From Mycobacterium sp. 852002-40037_SCH5390672 (GTDB taxonomy: Bacteria > Actinomycetota > Actinomycetes > Mycobacteriales > Mycobacteriaceae), in contig NZ_LZTA01000079.1 in NCBI RefSeq assembly GCF_001665875.1, positions 1 through 64,000 on the forward strand: a stretch of DNA of 64,000 nt, given 5' to 3'. The notes beneath the pieces are model-generated. The model did not search any database and had not been told where the DNA came from. It saw only the letters and a program-made list of their open reading frames with translations. This document shows, piece after piece, positions 18,598 through 27,730 of this stretch; position 1 is the first letter of the stretch; each line of letters begins with the position of its first letter. The position numbers and the translations under genes are program-made.

Positions 18598-19365
18598 TCA
18601 GATGCCCAGGGCGGCGCGCGCGCAGGCGTGCGTCTGCTGCGCGTACCCGCCGCCGAACAGCACGACATGGACCAGCAGCGGAAAGAGCTGGTGCAGGCCG
18701 ATGCGGTTGCGCCAGCCGGGCCGTAGCGGACGCACCTGTTGGTAGCCGTCGATGACGGCGTCGTACTGCGGGCAGCCGAACAGCGCGAGCATCGCCAGGT
18801 CGGTCTCGCGGTGACCGGCGTGCGCGGCCGGGTCGATGAGCACCACGCCGTCGGGCGTCCACATCACGTTCCCGCTCCACAAATCGCCGTGCAGTCGGGC
18901 CGGCCGGTCGTCGTCGTCGAAATCGCCCGCACGGCAACGCGCCGCAACGGAATCGATGGCCTCGCGGGTGGCGGGATCGAGCTTCCGGGCCGCGAGTTCG
19001 GCCATCGGGGCCAGCCGTTCCTCGGCGTAGAACTCACCCCAGTGCCGGTGCCGGCGCAGCGACAGCGGCAAGGGCTGCGAAAGCGGTCCGAAAAAACCCG
19101 GCCCGTCCCAGCCCTGGGGTGCGGCGCCGAACGCCGGGGCGCCGGCGTCGTGCGTGACGGCCAGTCGGTTGCCGAACGTGCGCGCCGCCTCCGGGGTGGG
19201 GCTCACCGAGTCCAGGCGCCGCAGCGTCAGGCTCGCGTCATCAACGGAGACGACCTGCGCACACGGCACGCCGCCCTCGACGGCGGAAAGCCATTGCAGC
19301 CCTGCGGCTTCCCACGCGAAGAACCCGGCGGGCGCGCCCGAACGGTGCTTGACGAAGTCGGTCAC
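18598..19365 (-). CDS. Fructosamine-kinase family phosphotransferase
   Basis: 255 aa, GTG start at 19365. Protein-kinase-like (APH) fold: catalytic loop H159-G-D161-LWSGN166 and metal-binding IDPA (D178) are typical of fructosamine/ketosamine-3-kinases, which repair glycated proteins. The C-terminal helices carry the usual family segment. It is unrelated to sterol degradation and lies between the amidohydrolase pair and fadD19, on the same strand with short gaps (39 and 30 bases). Confidence 0.87.
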   Translation of the reverse strand: MTDFVKHRSGAPAGFFAWEAAGLQWLSAVEGGVPCAQVVSVDDASLTLRRLDSVSPTPEAARTFGNRLAVTHDAGAPAFGAAPQGWDGPGFFGPLSQPLPLSLRRHRHWGEFYAEERLAPMAELAARKLDPATREAIDSVAARCRAGDFDDDDRPARLHGDLWSGNVMWTPDGVVLIDPAAHAGHRETDLAMLALFGCPQYDAVIDGYQQVRPLRPGWRNRIGLHQLFPLLVHVVLFGGGYAQQTHACARAALGI

Positions 19366-19395
19366 ACGGGGGGCGGGCCTAGCGCTGAAAACGCA

Positions 19396-21057
19396 TCACG
19401 CGGGCGCGTGGGCGGCGTGTACGTCGTCGGCCGGGCGGGCCTCGGTCTGCTCCTTGGCCCAGCGGTAGTCGGGCTTGCCCGCGGGCGACCGCTTGACCTC
19501 GTCGACCAGCCACAGGCTGCGCGGCACTTTGTATCCCGCGATCTCGGAGCGCACGAAGCTGTCCAGCTCCGAGAGCGCGGGCCGCGTTCCCGGCCGCGGC
19601 GCTACGACGGCGGCGACGTGCTGGCCGTACCGGGGGTCGGGCACACCGACCACCAGGGCGTCGAAGACGTCGGGGTGCCCCTTGAGCGCGGCCTCGACCT
19701 CCTCGGGGTAGATCTTCTCGCCGCCGCTGTTGATCGACACCGAGCCACGGCCCAGCATCGTGACGGTGCCGTCCTCCTCGACCGTCGCGAAGTCGCCGGG
19801 GATCGCGTAGCGCACGCCGTTGATGGTCTTGAACGTCTCGGCGGTCTTCTTCTCGTCCTTGTAGTAGCCGACGGGAATGTTGCCCTTCTTGGCGATGAAG
19901 CCGCGCACACCGGAGCCGGGCTTGACCTCGTTGCCGTCCTCGTCGAGCACGACGGTGCGGTGGTCGATCGTCACGCGCGGGCCACCGGCGTGCGGTGCGT
20001 CCTTGGCGACGATGCTGGTGCCTCCGAATCCGGTCTCCGAAGATCCGATCGAGTCGGTGATGATCCGATTGGGCAGCAGCTCGAGGAGTTTCTCCTTGAT
20101 GCTGGGTGAGAACAGCGCCGCGGTGGAGGCGAGCAGGACCAGTGACGACAGGTCGTACTCGTTGCCCTTGTCCTGGTGGGCCAGCAACGCGTCCAGCAGC
20201 GGCCGCGCCATGGCGTCGCCGGTGAAGAACAGCAGGTTCACCTTGTGGTCGTGAATCGTGCGCCAGACTTCGTCGGCGTTGAATTCCGGTGCCAGCACGG
20301 TGGTTTGGCCCGAGAAGATCGACATCCAGGTGGCCGACTGGGTGGCGCCGTGGATCATCGGCGGAATCGGGTGGCGGACCATCGGCGGACTGGCCGCGGC
20401 GGCCTTGGCCAGGTCGTACTCGTCCTTGACGAATTCGCCTGTGGCGAAGTCGGTTCCGCCGAGCAGCACCCGATAGATGTCCTCGTGGCGCCACATCACG
20501 CCCTTCGGGAAGCCGGTGGTGCCGCCGGTGTAGAGCAGGTAGATGTCGTCGGCGCTGCGCGGGCCGAAGTCGCGCTCGGGTGAGCTGTGTGCGATCGCCG
20601 AGTAGAACTCGACGCCGCCGTAGCGGCCGAAGTCGTCGTCCGGAACATCCGAGCCGTCCTCGACGACCAGGATGGTCTTGACGTTGGGCGTCTCGGGCAG
20701 CACGTTGGCGACGCGGCCGGAGTACTGGCGCTCGTGCACCAGCGCGACCATGTCGGAGTTGTCGAACAGGTAGCGCAGCTCGCCCTCGACGTAGCGGTAG
20801 TTGACGTTGACCAGGATGGCGCCCGCCTTGATGATGCCGAGCATCGCGATGACGATCTCGATGCGATTGCGGCAGTACAGCCCGACCTTGTCGTCCTTTT
20901 TCACCCCCTGCTCGAGCAGGTAGTGAGCCAGGCGGTTGGCCTTCTCCTCTAGCTGGGCATAGGTCAACTTCTCGTCGCCGCAGATCAGGGCGACACGCTC
21001 GGGCACAGCGTCAATGGCGTGCTCTGCAAGATCAGCAATATTCAAGGCCACGGCCAC
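19396..21057 (-). CDS. fadD19: FadD19, steroid side-chain acyl-CoA ligase
   Basis: 553 aa from the GTG at 21057 ([14 protein letters not shown]), which matches the family N-terminus; the frame stays open upstream through the KstR box and that part was excluded. ATP loop [13 protein letters not shown], later GSSETGFGG and [11 protein letters not shown]. FadD19 activates long (C8) sterol side-chain acids, including C24-branched ones in rhodococci. The start lies six bases from a KstR box, so the transcript is probably leaderless or nearly so. Confidence 0.94.
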   Translation of the reverse strand: MAVALNIADLAEHAIDAVPERVALICGDEKLTYAQLEEKANRLAHYLLEQGVKKDDKVGLYCRNRIEIVIAMLGIIKAGAILVNVNYRYVEGELRYLFDNSDMVALVHERQYSGRVANVLPETPNVKTILVVEDGSDVPDDDFGRYGGVEFYSAIAHSSPERDFGPRSADDIYLLYTGGTTGFPKGVMWRHEDIYRVLLGGTDFATGEFVKDEYDLAKAAAASPPMVRHPIPPMIHGATQSATWMSIFSGQTTVLAPEFNADEVWRTIHDHKVNLLFFTGDAMARPLLDALLAHQDKGNEYDLSSLVLLASTAALFSPSIKEKLLELLPNRIITDSIGSSETGFGGTSIVAKDAPHAGGPRVTIDHRTVVLDEDGNEVKPGSGVRGFIAKKGNIPVGYYKDEKKTAETFKTINGVRYAIPGDFATVEEDGTVTMLGRGSVSINSGGEKIYPEEVEAALKGHPDVFDALVVGVPDPRYGQHVAAVVAPRPGTRPALSELDSFVRSEIAGYKVPRSLWLVDEVKRSPAGKPDYRWAKEQTEARPADDVHAAHAPA

Positions 21058-21062
21058 CAAAT

Positions 21063-21076
21063 TAGAACGTGTTACA
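21063..21076. promoter_or_regulatory. KstR operator between fadD19 and echA19
   Basis: TAGAACGTGTTACA, core AACgtGTT, between divergent fadD19 and echA19 and only six bases from the fadD19 start codon. Identical in sequence to the fdxD/fadE26 box. Confidence 0.85.
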
Positions 21077-21121
21077 TTTCGAGGCAAGCTCGTGCCCATT
21101 GTCGAGGGAAAGGCGGTAGCC

Positions 21122-21964
21122 GTGACCGTGGAGAATGCCGGGACTCCAGCAAACACCGAAAACGGGGAAACCGGGCGCGCTGAAGCCGACGCGCTGGTGG
21201 AACAGCGCGGTCACACCCTCATCGTGACCATGAACCGGCCGCATCGCCGCAACGCCTTGAGCACGGAAATGATGGAAATCATGGTCCAGGCCTGGGACCG
21301 TGTCGACAACGACGACGACATCCGCTGCTGCATCCTCACCGGGGCTGGTGGCTACTTCTGCGCGGGCATGGACCTCAAGGCAGCAACCCAGAAGCCGCCG
21401 GGTGAGTCGTTCAAGGACGGCAGCTACGACCCGTCGCGAATCGACGCCCTGCTCAAGGGCCGCAGGCTCAAGAAGCCGCTCATCGCCGCCGTGGAAGGCC
21501 CGGCCATCGCCGGGGGCACCGAGATCCTGCAGGGCACCGACATCCGGGTTGCCGGCGAGAGTGCCAAATTCGGCATCTCGGAGGCCAAGTGGAGCCTGTA
21601 CCCGATGGGCGGATCCGCCGTGCGACTGGTGCGCCAGATCCCCTACACCGTGGCCTGTGATCTGCTGCTGACCGGTCGGCACATCACCGCCGCCGAAGCC
21701 AAGGAGATGGGTCTGATCGGCCACGTCGTTCCCGACGGCCAGGCGCTGACCAAAGCGCTCGAAATCGCCGAGGTCATCGAGAACAACGGCCCGCTCGCCG
21801 TGCAGGCGATCCTCAAGACGATCCGCGAGACCGAGGGCATGCACGAGGAAGAGGCGTTCAAGCCCGACACCGCGAATGGCATCCCGGTGTTCCTCTCGGA
21901 GGACTCCAAGGAAGGCCCCCGCGCGTTCGCCGAGAAGCGCAAGCCCAACTTCAAAAACCGCTAG
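21122..21964 (+). CDS. echA19: EchA19, steroid enoyl-CoA hydratase
   Basis: 280 aa from a GTG at 21122 with AAAGG eight to nine bases upstream; a GTG at 21092 with GAGG is an alternative. Crotonase fold with oxyanion-hole segments [10 protein letters not shown] and [12 protein letters not shown]. EchA19 of M. tuberculosis hydrates enoyl-CoA esters of the cholesterol side chain, so it acts after FadE26-FadE27. Divergent from fadD19 with a shared KstR box. Confidence 0.92.
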   Translation: MTVENAGTPANTENGETGRAEADALVEQRGHTLIVTMNRPHRRNALSTEMMEIMVQAWDRVDNDDDIRCCILTGAGGYFCAGMDLKAATQKPPGESFKDGSYDPSRIDALLKGRRLKKPLIAAVEGPAIAGGTEILQGTDIRVAGESAKFGISEAKWSLYPMGGSAVRLVRQIPYTVACDLLLTGRHITAAEAKEMGLIGHVVPDGQALTKALEIAEVIENNGPLAVQAILKTIRETEGMHEEEAFKPDTANGIPVFLSEDSKEGPRAFAEKRKPNFKNR

Positions 21965-22042
21965 ATCGGTCGTCGGGCCGCGCCGGCTCGCAGGACCGCC
22001 TCCCTCTTCGCCGAGGGACCCCGGCCGCCTCCCGTCTTCGCC

Positions 22043-22098
22043 CGAGCGTGATCTCAGGGCGGCTTTTCGGTCGATTTGTCACCCTGACGTCACGCTCG
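22043..22098. repeat. Hairpin with GAGCGTGA arms upstream of DUF559 remnant
   Basis: Arms 22043-22059 (CGAGCGTGATCTCAGGG) and 22082-22098 pair at 15 of 17 positions with a 22-base loop. It lies 80 bases after echA19 and 35 before the deleted DUF559 copy. It shares the word CACGCTCGGCG with three other hairpin regions in the window. It could also terminate echA19. Confidence 0.6.
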
Positions 22099-22133
22099 GC
22101 GTCACTGTCAGTCCTTAGCGCCACACTGCTTGC

Positions 22134-22340
22134 GTGCGCGAACCCTTCATCGGTAGCGAGGCACTCGCGGCCGGCACGGTGACCCGGCACCGACTGCGGA
22201 GCCGATTCGTCGCGTTGCACCCCGACGTCTACGTGGCTCCCGGCACGGAGCTCGGCTGGATCGTCGTTCGAGTAACCGCGGAGGACGTTCCCGGCGGGAT
22301 CCTGCGTCGGGTCGCGGCGGCATGGTCACGCCGAGGGTGA
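22134..22340 (+). pseudogene. Internally deleted DUF559/AbiEi-like gene
   Basis: 68 codons from a GTG. Residues 1-40 (starting VREPFIGSEALAAGTV) match the first 40 residues of the 281-aa DUF559 protein at 40934-41779. Residues 41-68 (starting GWIVVRVTAEDVPGGILRR) match its residues 252-279. The middle ~211 residues, including the nuclease-like core, are missing, and the two ends are joined in frame. It is therefore a collapsed copy and not a new small gene. M. tuberculosis has Rv3517 at this place. Confidence 0.8.
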
Positions 22341-22390
22341 ACTCAGGGCGAGAAATACGCCGAAATCTCGCCGTGAGTGCACGCTCGGCG
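22329..22390. terminator. 25-bp-stem hairpin between DUF559 remnant and cyp142
   Basis: Arms 22329-22353 and 22366-22390 pair at 22 of 25 positions with a 12-base loop. The remnant's stop codon (22338-22340) lies inside the left arm. It separates two convergent genes, so a bidirectional terminator is likely, though no U tract follows. It contains the GCCGAGCGT/ACGCTCGGC word. Confidence 0.6.
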
Positions 22391-22416
22391 CAAGGACCGC
22401 AGCCGCACAGCCCGAA

Positions 22417-23640
22417 TCAGCTCAGCAGCGGCGCGCTCGGGGTGAACACCACCGGCATCGCTTCCAGGCCGCTGACGAAGTTCGCCGGCCGCAGCGGCAG
22501 GGTCGAATCGTCATCGGCCAGCCTGAGATCGGGTAGCCGCTTGAGCACCCGCTCGGTCATCATCGACAGCTCCAGGCGGGCCAGCTGGTTCCCCAGGCAG
22601 AAGTGCGTGCCGAACCCGAAAGCCATGTGGCTGTTGGGGTTTCGCCGAATATCGAATTTGTCCGGCTCTTCGAACATCGACTCGTCGAAGTTGCCCGACT
22701 CGAACAGCAGCATGATCTTCTCGCCCTCGCGCAGTGCGGTGCCGTGAAACTCGGTGTCGGCGGTCAGGGTTCTGCACATGTTCTTCACCGGCGAGGTCCA
22801 GCGCAGCATCTCCTCGATGGCACCGGGAAGCAGCGAGGGATCGCGCACCAGAGCCTCCCACTGGTCGCGGTGGCGCACCAGCTGCTCGGTGCCACCGCTG
22901 AGCGTGTGGCGGGTGGTTTCGTCGCCGCCGATGAGGATGAGCAGCGTCTCCATGACGATCTCGTCGTCGGACATCCGTTGCCCCTCGACCTCGGCGTTCA
23001 CCAGGATGGAGAACAGGTCCTCGGTGGGCTCGCCGCGCCGCTTGGCGATGATGTCCATGGTGAAAGCGGTGTAGGCGGCGAAAGCCTCCATCACCGTTTG
23101 GAATTCGGCCGACGTGGGGTCGATGTGTGAGCTCAGCCCGCACACCAGGTCGTCGGACCACTTCAACAGCATGCCGCGTTCGGAGGGCAGCACACCCAGC
23201 ATGTCGCCGATCACCGCCATCGGCAGCGGGGCGGCGATGTCGCGGACGAAGTCACACTCGCCGCGCTCACACACCGCGTCGATCAGGGTGTCGCACAGCT
23301 TGGCGATGGACGGCTCCTTCTCCTTCACCCGCTTGCGGGTGAAGCCGGCGTTGACCAACTTGCGCCGCAACAGATGCGCGGGATCGTCCATGTCGATCAT
23401 GTAGGGCATGCCGGGCTGTTCGGGGCGGATGCCGCCCGTGCTGGAGAACAGTTCCGGATTGCGCTCGGCGTCGAGGATGGCTTGATAGGTGGTGGCGCCG
23501 GCCAGGCCATTACGATCCCGGAACACCGGCTGGTTGGCGCGCATCCAGCGATATGCCTCGCGCGAGGTGTGACGGTCGGCGTAGAAATTGCCGTCTGCCA
23601 GGTCGATGTTCGAGATTGCTTCCGGGATGGTCGAAGTCAT
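22417..23640 (-). CDS. cyp142: CYP142, cytochrome P450 sterol C26/27-oxidase
   Basis: 407 aa P450. The oxygen-activation helix shows GGDETTRHT and the heme loop FGFGTHFCLGNQLAR carries the Cys ligand. CYP142 oxidises the terminal methyl of cholesterol or cholestenone to the acid and backs up CYP125 in mycobacteria. It ends near a large hairpin and is divergent from the Rv3519-like gene with 42 bases between starts. I see no clear KstR box in that gap. Confidence 0.93.
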   Translation of the reverse strand: MTSTIPEAISNIDLADGNFYADRHTSREAYRWMRANQPVFRDRNGLAGATTYQAILDAERNPELFSSTGGIRPEQPGMPYMIDMDDPAHLLRRKLVNAGFTRKRVKEKEPSIAKLCDTLIDAVCERGECDFVRDIAAPLPMAVIGDMLGVLPSERGMLLKWSDDLVCGLSSHIDPTSAEFQTVMEAFAAYTAFTMDIIAKRRGEPTEDLFSILVNAEVEGQRMSDDEIVMETLLILIGGDETTRHTLSGGTEQLVRHRDQWEALVRDPSLLPGAIEEMLRWTSPVKNMCRTLTADTEFHGTALREGEKIMLLFESGNFDESMFEEPDKFDIRRNPNSHMAFGFGTHFCLGNQLARLELSMMTERVLKRLPDLRLADDDSTLPLRPANFVSGLEAMPVVFTPSAPLLS

Positions 23641-23682
23641 CTACAGCCTCCAAATGTTGACGAGCGGATTACAGTAACCGGC

Positions 23683-24405
23683 ATGCCTGAGTCACAACAC
23701 GTAGTTGCGGGAACAGTCCTCACCATGCCGGTGCGGATACGAAAAGCGGACGTGCACACCGCGATGTTTTCGGTGGATGCGCAAGCGGCGCAACGCCTTA
23801 TCGACTACAGCGGCCTGAAAGTCTGTCAGCAGCGCCCGGGCCGGGCGGTGGTGAACCTGATGCTGGCCCGCTATATCGACGGCGATTTGGGGCAGTACCA
23901 CGAATTCGGCACCGCCGTCATGGTCAACCCGCCCGGCTCGACGGCACGCGGCTGGCGGGCACTCGGTGACGCGGCCGCGTTCATCCACCACCTGCCCGTC
24001 GACCAGAGCTTCACCCTGGAAGCGGGGCGCTCGATCTGGGGATTCCCGAAGATCATGGCGGACTTCACCGTCCGCGAGCACGGCCGGTTCGGATTCGACG
24101 TCAGCGCCGACGGCGCGCACATCGCGGGCATCGACTTCGCCCGGGGGTTGCCGGTGCCCTCGATCTTCACGTCGCGCCCGCAGGTCCTCAAGACCTATAC
24201 CTTTGCCGACGGCACCACCCGGGAAGTGCCCTGGGAGATGCGGGTGCGCGGGCTGCGCGGTCAGCTCGGCGGGGCGACGTTGCGACTGGGCAACCACGCC
24301 TACGCCAAGGAGCTGGCGTCGCTGGGCCTGCCAAAGCGGGCGATGGTCTCTGGATCCGTCGGCCACGTCGAGATGACTTTCGGCGACGCCCACCCGCTCG
24401 GCTGA
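23683..24405 (+). CDS. Acetoacetate-decarboxylase-like protein (Rv3519 homologue)
   Basis: 240 aa from the ATG at 23683; a second ATG at 23725 is possible. The central part (FTLEAGRSIWGFPKIMADFTV) carries the Trp-Gly-x-Pro-Lys signature of the acetoacetate decarboxylase superfamily, where the Lys forms a Schiff base. Substrate unknown. It sits in the KstR cluster of M. tuberculosis as well, so an aldolase or dehydratase step on a sterol-derived beta-keto compound is a reasonable guess. Confidence 0.8.
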   Translation: MPESQHVVAGTVLTMPVRIRKADVHTAMFSVDAQAAQRLIDYSGLKVCQQRPGRAVVNLMLARYIDGDLGQYHEFGTAVMVNPPGSTARGWRALGDAAAFIHHLPVDQSFTLEAGRSIWGFPKIMADFTVREHGRFGFDVSADGAHIAGIDFARGLPVPSIFTSRPQVLKTYTFADGTTREVPWEMRVRGLRGQLGGATLRLGNHAYAKELASLGLPKRAMVSGSVGHVEMTFGDAHPLG

Positions 24406-24431
24406 CCGGCCCGGCCGGTGTCGATTGCCCG

Positions 24432-24470
24432 GCTCCTCATCGCGCGTCGCGCTCTGCATCGTCGTCGGGC
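24432..24470 (-). repeat. Dispersed repeat ending in GATGAGGAG
   Basis: On the minus strand the element reads GACGATGCAGAGCG, then GCGACGCGC, then GATGAGGAG. Two relatives occur at 33029-33066 and 62386-62418. Such GACGATGC...GATGAGGAG units are scattered between genes in many mycobacterial genomes; that statement is from memory. Confidence 0.5.
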
Positions 24471-24487
24471 GTGCCATCCGGACAATC

Positions 24488-24501
24488 TAGAACGCGTTCT
24501 A
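24488..24501. promoter_or_regulatory. Perfect KstR box in a convergent intergenic region (1)
   Basis: TAGAACGCGTTCTA, a perfect 14-base palindrome with core AACgcGTT. It lies between the 3' ends of the Rv3519-like and Rv3520c-like genes, with no start codon of a recognised gene nearby. Confidence 0.8.
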
Positions 24502-24519
24502 AGCCGCTGGCAAGGAAAT

Positions 24520-24533
24520 TAGAACGTGTTCTA
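24520..24533. promoter_or_regulatory. Perfect KstR box in a convergent intergenic region (2)
   Basis: TAGAACGTGTTCTA, the same sequence as the Rv3531c box, centred 32 bases (three helical turns) from the neighbouring box and 19 bases past the stop of the LLM-class oxidoreductase gene. Confidence 0.8.
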
Positions 24534-24551
24534 GTTTGTCGTGCCTGACTG

Positions 24552-25583
24552 TCAGATCAGGCTCGCCAGCTCGCGGACCTGCTCTGTACTGCGGCCGGAC
24601 ACCACCATCATGGTGACGCCGGCGGCCTCCCAGGCCTTGATCTGCTTACGCACGTAGTCGATGTCGCCGACGATCGCGGCGTCGTCGATCACCTCGTCGG
24701 GGATGATCTCCGCGGCCTTGTCCTTCTGGTTGCTGCGGAACAGTTTTGTCACGTCGTCGACCACCTCGGCGTAGCCCATCCGGCGGTAGACATCGGCGTG
24801 GAAGTTGGTGTCCTCCGCACCCATCCCGCCCATGTAGAGCGCGATGTAGGGCTTCATGGCCGCGAACGCGGCGCTGCGGTCCTCGGTGATGACGATGTTG
24901 GCCGTCGCGCAGATCTCGAAGTCCTCGCGGCGCCGGCGTGCGCCCGGGCGGGCGAACCCCTCGTCCAGCCACTCGTTGTAGGTGTCGGCCATGCGCGGCG
25001 TGTAGAAGATCGGCAGCCAACCGTCGCAGATCTCGGCGGCCAGCGCGACGTTCTTCGGCCCCTCGGCGCCCAGCATGATCGGGATGTCGGCCCGCAGCGG
25101 ATGGGTAATGGGCTTGAGCGGCTTGCCCAGTCCCGTTGCGCGCTCACCGGAGAACGGCAGCGGGTAGTGCGGCCCGGCGCTGGTCACCGGCGCCTGCCGC
25201 GCCCACACCTGCCGGATGATGTCGATGTATTCGCGGGTGCGGGCCAGCGGCTTGGGGAATGATTGGCCGTACCAGCCCTCGACCACCTGCGGGCCGGAGA
25301 CGCCCAGGCCGAGGATGTGCCGCCCGCCGGACAGGTGGTCGAGCGTCAAAGCCGCCATCGCGCAGGCTGTCGGGGTGCGGGCGGACAGCTGAACCACCGA
25401 GGTGCCCAGCCGCACCCGCGACGTCGACGAACCCAACCACGCCAGCGGCGTATAGGCGTCGGATCCCCACGCCTCGGCGGTGAAGACGGCGTCGTAGCCG
25501 GCCTCCTCGGCCGTGGCGACGAGCTCGCCGTGGTTCTGCGGCGGCTGAGCGCCCCAATATCCCAGCTGCAATCCCAGCTTCAT
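24552..25583 (-). CDS. LLM-class (F420-type) oxidoreductase, Rv3520c homologue
   Basis: 343 aa from the ATG at 25583 (MKLGLQLGYWGAQPPQNH); the upstream extension to 25712 crosses a KstR box and was dropped. Luciferase-like TIM barrel with the segments ATAEEAGYDAVFTAEAW and GGRHILGLGVSGPQVVEGWYG, typical of coenzyme F420-dependent enzymes in mycobacteria. Substrate unknown. Divergent from the DUF35-ltp4-ltp3 genes with a shared KstR box, which points to a reductive step in sterol degradation. Confidence 0.88.
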   Translation of the reverse strand: MKLGLQLGYWGAQPPQNHGELVATAEEAGYDAVFTAEAWGSDAYTPLAWLGSSTSRVRLGTSVVQLSARTPTACAMAALTLDHLSGGRHILGLGVSGPQVVEGWYGQSFPKPLARTREYIDIIRQVWARQAPVTSAGPHYPLPFSGERATGLGKPLKPITHPLRADIPIMLGAEGPKNVALAAEICDGWLPIFYTPRMADTYNEWLDEGFARPGARRRREDFEICATANIVITEDRSAAFAAMKPYIALYMGGMGAEDTNFHADVYRRMGYAEVVDDVTKLFRSNQKDKAAEIIPDEVIDDAAIVGDIDYVRKQIKAWEAAGVTMMVVSGRSTEQVRELASLI

Positions 25584-25625
25584 CGTCTGGCCCTTCCGTC
25601 GCCCACCCGATGTTGAATCCGTTCT

Positions 25626-25639
25626 TAGAACCTGTTCTA
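25626..25639. promoter_or_regulatory. KstR operator between Rv3520c- and Rv3521-like genes
   Basis: TAGAACCTGTTCTA, core AACctGTT, between divergent genes, 43 bases from the minus-strand start and 10 bases from the plus-strand GTG. Confidence 0.85.
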
Positions 25640-25648
25640 CTCGATGGC

Positions 25649-26650
25649 GTGACAGCCAGCTCGAGTAGCCCGCCCCTGATGGATCACCCTGAGCCACCGC
25701 TCGCCGCGCCACTGACGTTGTCCTTCGACTACACCCGTTCAGTCGGCCCCACGCTCGGCAAGTTCTTCACCGCGCTGCGCGACCGCCACATCCTGGGTGT
25801 GCGCGGATCGGATGGTCGGGTGCATGTGCCGCCGGCGGAGTATGACCCGGTCACCTATGAGCCGCTGGGCGAGATGGTACCGGTGTCCAGCGTCGGCACC
25901 GTTGTCTCGTGGGCCTGGCAGCCCGACCCCCTGGAGGGTCAGCCGCTGGACCGGCCGTTCGCCTGGGCACTGATCAAGCTCGACGGCGCCGACACCCCGT
26001 TGATCCATGCCGTTGATGTTGGAGCCGCGGGCCCTTCCGCCATCAGGACCGGTAGCCGGGTGCATGTGCACTGGGTCGACGAGCCGGTGGGCGCCATCAC
26101 CGACATCGCGTATTTCGCGCTCGGCGAGGAAGCCGAAGCCGTGACCGAGCAGTCGGACGGCAGCAAAGACCCGGTGACCATGATCGTCACGCCGGTCTCG
26201 CTGACCATCCAGCACACCGCCTCGCACGAGGAGAGCGCATACCTGCGCGCCATCTCGCAGGGGAAGCTGCTGGGCGCGCGCACCGGCGAGAACGGAAAGG
26301 TCTACTTCCCGCCGCACGGCGCGGACCCGGCCACCGGCCAGCCGACGACCGAGTTCGTGGAGTTGCCGGACAAAGGCACGGTCACGACGTTCGCGATCAT
26401 CAACATCCCGTTCCAGGGTCAGCGCATCAAGCCGCCCTATGTGGCTGCCTACGTGCTGCTCGACGGAGCCGACATCCCGTTCCTGCATCTGGTCGCCGAC
26501 ATCGACGCCCACGAAGTACGGATGGGTATGCGCGTCGAGGCGGTGTGGAAACCCCGTGAGGAGTGGGGATTTGGCATCGACAACATCGAGTACTTCCGGC
26601 CGACGGGGGAACCCGACGCCGAGTACGACACCTACAAGCACCACCTGTAA
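25649..26650 (+). CDS. Double DUF35 (OB-fold) protein, acyl-CoA partner of Ltp proteins
   Basis: 333 aa from the GTG at 25649; ATG at 25679 (MDHPEPPLAAP) is an alternative. Two repeats of the DUF35 OB-fold are visible: each has LGxRxxxGxVxxPP followed by an acidic stretch and a VVS/VTTF-A beta strand (about 30-155 and 190-305). The Zn-ribbon cysteines seen in many DUF35 proteins are missing. DUF35 domains bind thiolase-like lyases such as Ltp2, so this protein probably completes Ltp4 or Ltp3, encoded just downstream. Homologue of Rv3521. Confidence 0.85.
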   Translation: MTASSSSPPLMDHPEPPLAAPLTLSFDYTRSVGPTLGKFFTALRDRHILGVRGSDGRVHVPPAEYDPVTYEPLGEMVPVSSVGTVVSWAWQPDPLEGQPLDRPFAWALIKLDGADTPLIHAVDVGAAGPSAIRTGSRVHVHWVDEPVGAITDIAYFALGEEAEAVTEQSDGSKDPVTMIVTPVSLTIQHTASHEESAYLRAISQGKLLGARTGENGKVYFPPHGADPATGQPTTEFVELPDKGTVTTFAIINIPFQGQRIKPPYVAAYVLLDGADIPFLHLVADIDAHEVRMGMRVEAVWKPREEWGFGIDNIEYFRPTGEPDAEYDTYKHHL

Positions 26651-26665
26651 AGGGCTTACCTGCAC

Positions 26666-27730
26666 ATGAGCGCTCGCAACGTTGCGGTAGTCGGCTTTGC
26701 CCACGCCCCACACGTCCGCCGCACCGACGGCACCACCAACGGTGTCGAGATGTTAATACCGTGCTTCGCCCAGCTGTATGAGGAGCTGGGCATCGGCAGG
26801 ACCGACATCGGCTTCTGGTGTTCCGGATCATCCGATTACCTTGCCGGACGGGCATTTTCGTTCATCTCGGCGATCGATTCGATTGGTGCCGTTCCGCCGA
26901 TCAACGAGTCACACGTCGAAATGGACGCCGCCTGGGCGCTTTACGAGGCCTACATCAAAATCCTGACCGGCGAGGTCGACACCGCACTGGTGTACGGCTT
27001 CGGCAAGTCCTCGGCCGGGATCCTGCGTCAAATCCTGACGCGACAGACCGACCCCTATACGGTCGCCCCCTTGTGGCCCGATTCGATCTCGATGGCCGGG
27101 CTGCAGGCGCGCATCGGGCTCGACGCCGGCAAGTGGACCGAGGAGCAGATGGCGCGGGTGGCCTTCGATTCCTTCGCTAATGCGCGCCGGGTGGACAATG
27201 TCGAGGGGTCGATCACCGTGGCCGAATTGCTCGAGCGGCCGTTCTTCGCCGACCCGCTGCGGCGTCACGACATTGCACCGATCACCGACGGTGCCGCGGC
27301 CATCGTGCTCGCGGCCGGCGACCGGGCGCGCGAGCTGCGCGAAAACCCCGCCTGGATCACCGGAATCGAGCACCGTATCGAAACACCGTCGCTGGGTGCG
27401 CGTGACCTCACCGAGTCCCCGTCGACCATGGCCGCGGCCCTCGTGGCCACGGGCGGCCGGAACAACAACCTGGACGTGGCCGAGATCTGCGCGCCCTTCA
27501 CCCACCAGCACCTGATCATCGAGGAAGCCCTCCGGATACCGGGACCGACCAAGGTCAATCCGTCCGGCGGCGCACTGGCGGCCAATCCCATGTTCGTCGC
27601 CGGTCTCGAACGCATCGGCTTTGCAGCACAACACATCTGGAACGGCTCGGCTGAGCGCGTGCTTGCGCACGCCACCAGCGGGCCGGCGCTACAACAGAAC
27701 CTGGTCGCGGTGATGGAAGGAAAGAACTGA
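26666..27730 (+). CDS. ltp4: Ltp4, thiolase-like steroid side-chain aldolase
   Basis: 354 aa, matching M. tuberculosis Ltp4 length. Thiolase superfamily (SCP2/Ltp branch) without the thiolase Cys pair; key segments are YGFGKSSAG and NPSGGALAANPMFVAGLERIGFAA. In rhodococci ltp3 and ltp4 are needed for removing C24-branched side chains by retro-aldol cleavage. It lies 15 bases after the DUF35 gene and overlaps ltp3 by one base (TGATG), so the three form an operon. Confidence 0.92.
   Translation: MSARNVAVVGFAHAPHVRRTDGTTNGVEMLIPCFAQLYEELGIGRTDIGFWCSGSSDYLAGRAFSFISAIDSIGAVPPINESHVEMDAAWALYEAYIKILTGEVDTALVYGFGKSSAGILRQILTRQTDPYTVAPLWPDSISMAGLQARIGLDAGKWTEEQMARVAFDSFANARRVDNVEGSITVAELLERPFFADPLRRHDIAPITDGAAAIVLAAGDRARELRENPAWITGIEHRIETPSLGARDLTESPSTMAAALVATGGRNNNLDVAEICAPFTHQHLIIEEALRIPGPTKVNPSGGALAANPMFVAGLERIGFAAQHIWNGSAERVLAHATSGPALQQNLVAVMEGKN

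Noticed and set aside
18739..20109. 456-codon plus-strand frame across the kinase-like gene and fadD19
   Set aside because: Antisense to two recognisable genes, low-complexity composition, no domain.
21058..21156. N-terminal extension of fadD19
   Set aside because: It would translate through the KstR box, and family members begin at the MAVALNIAD start.
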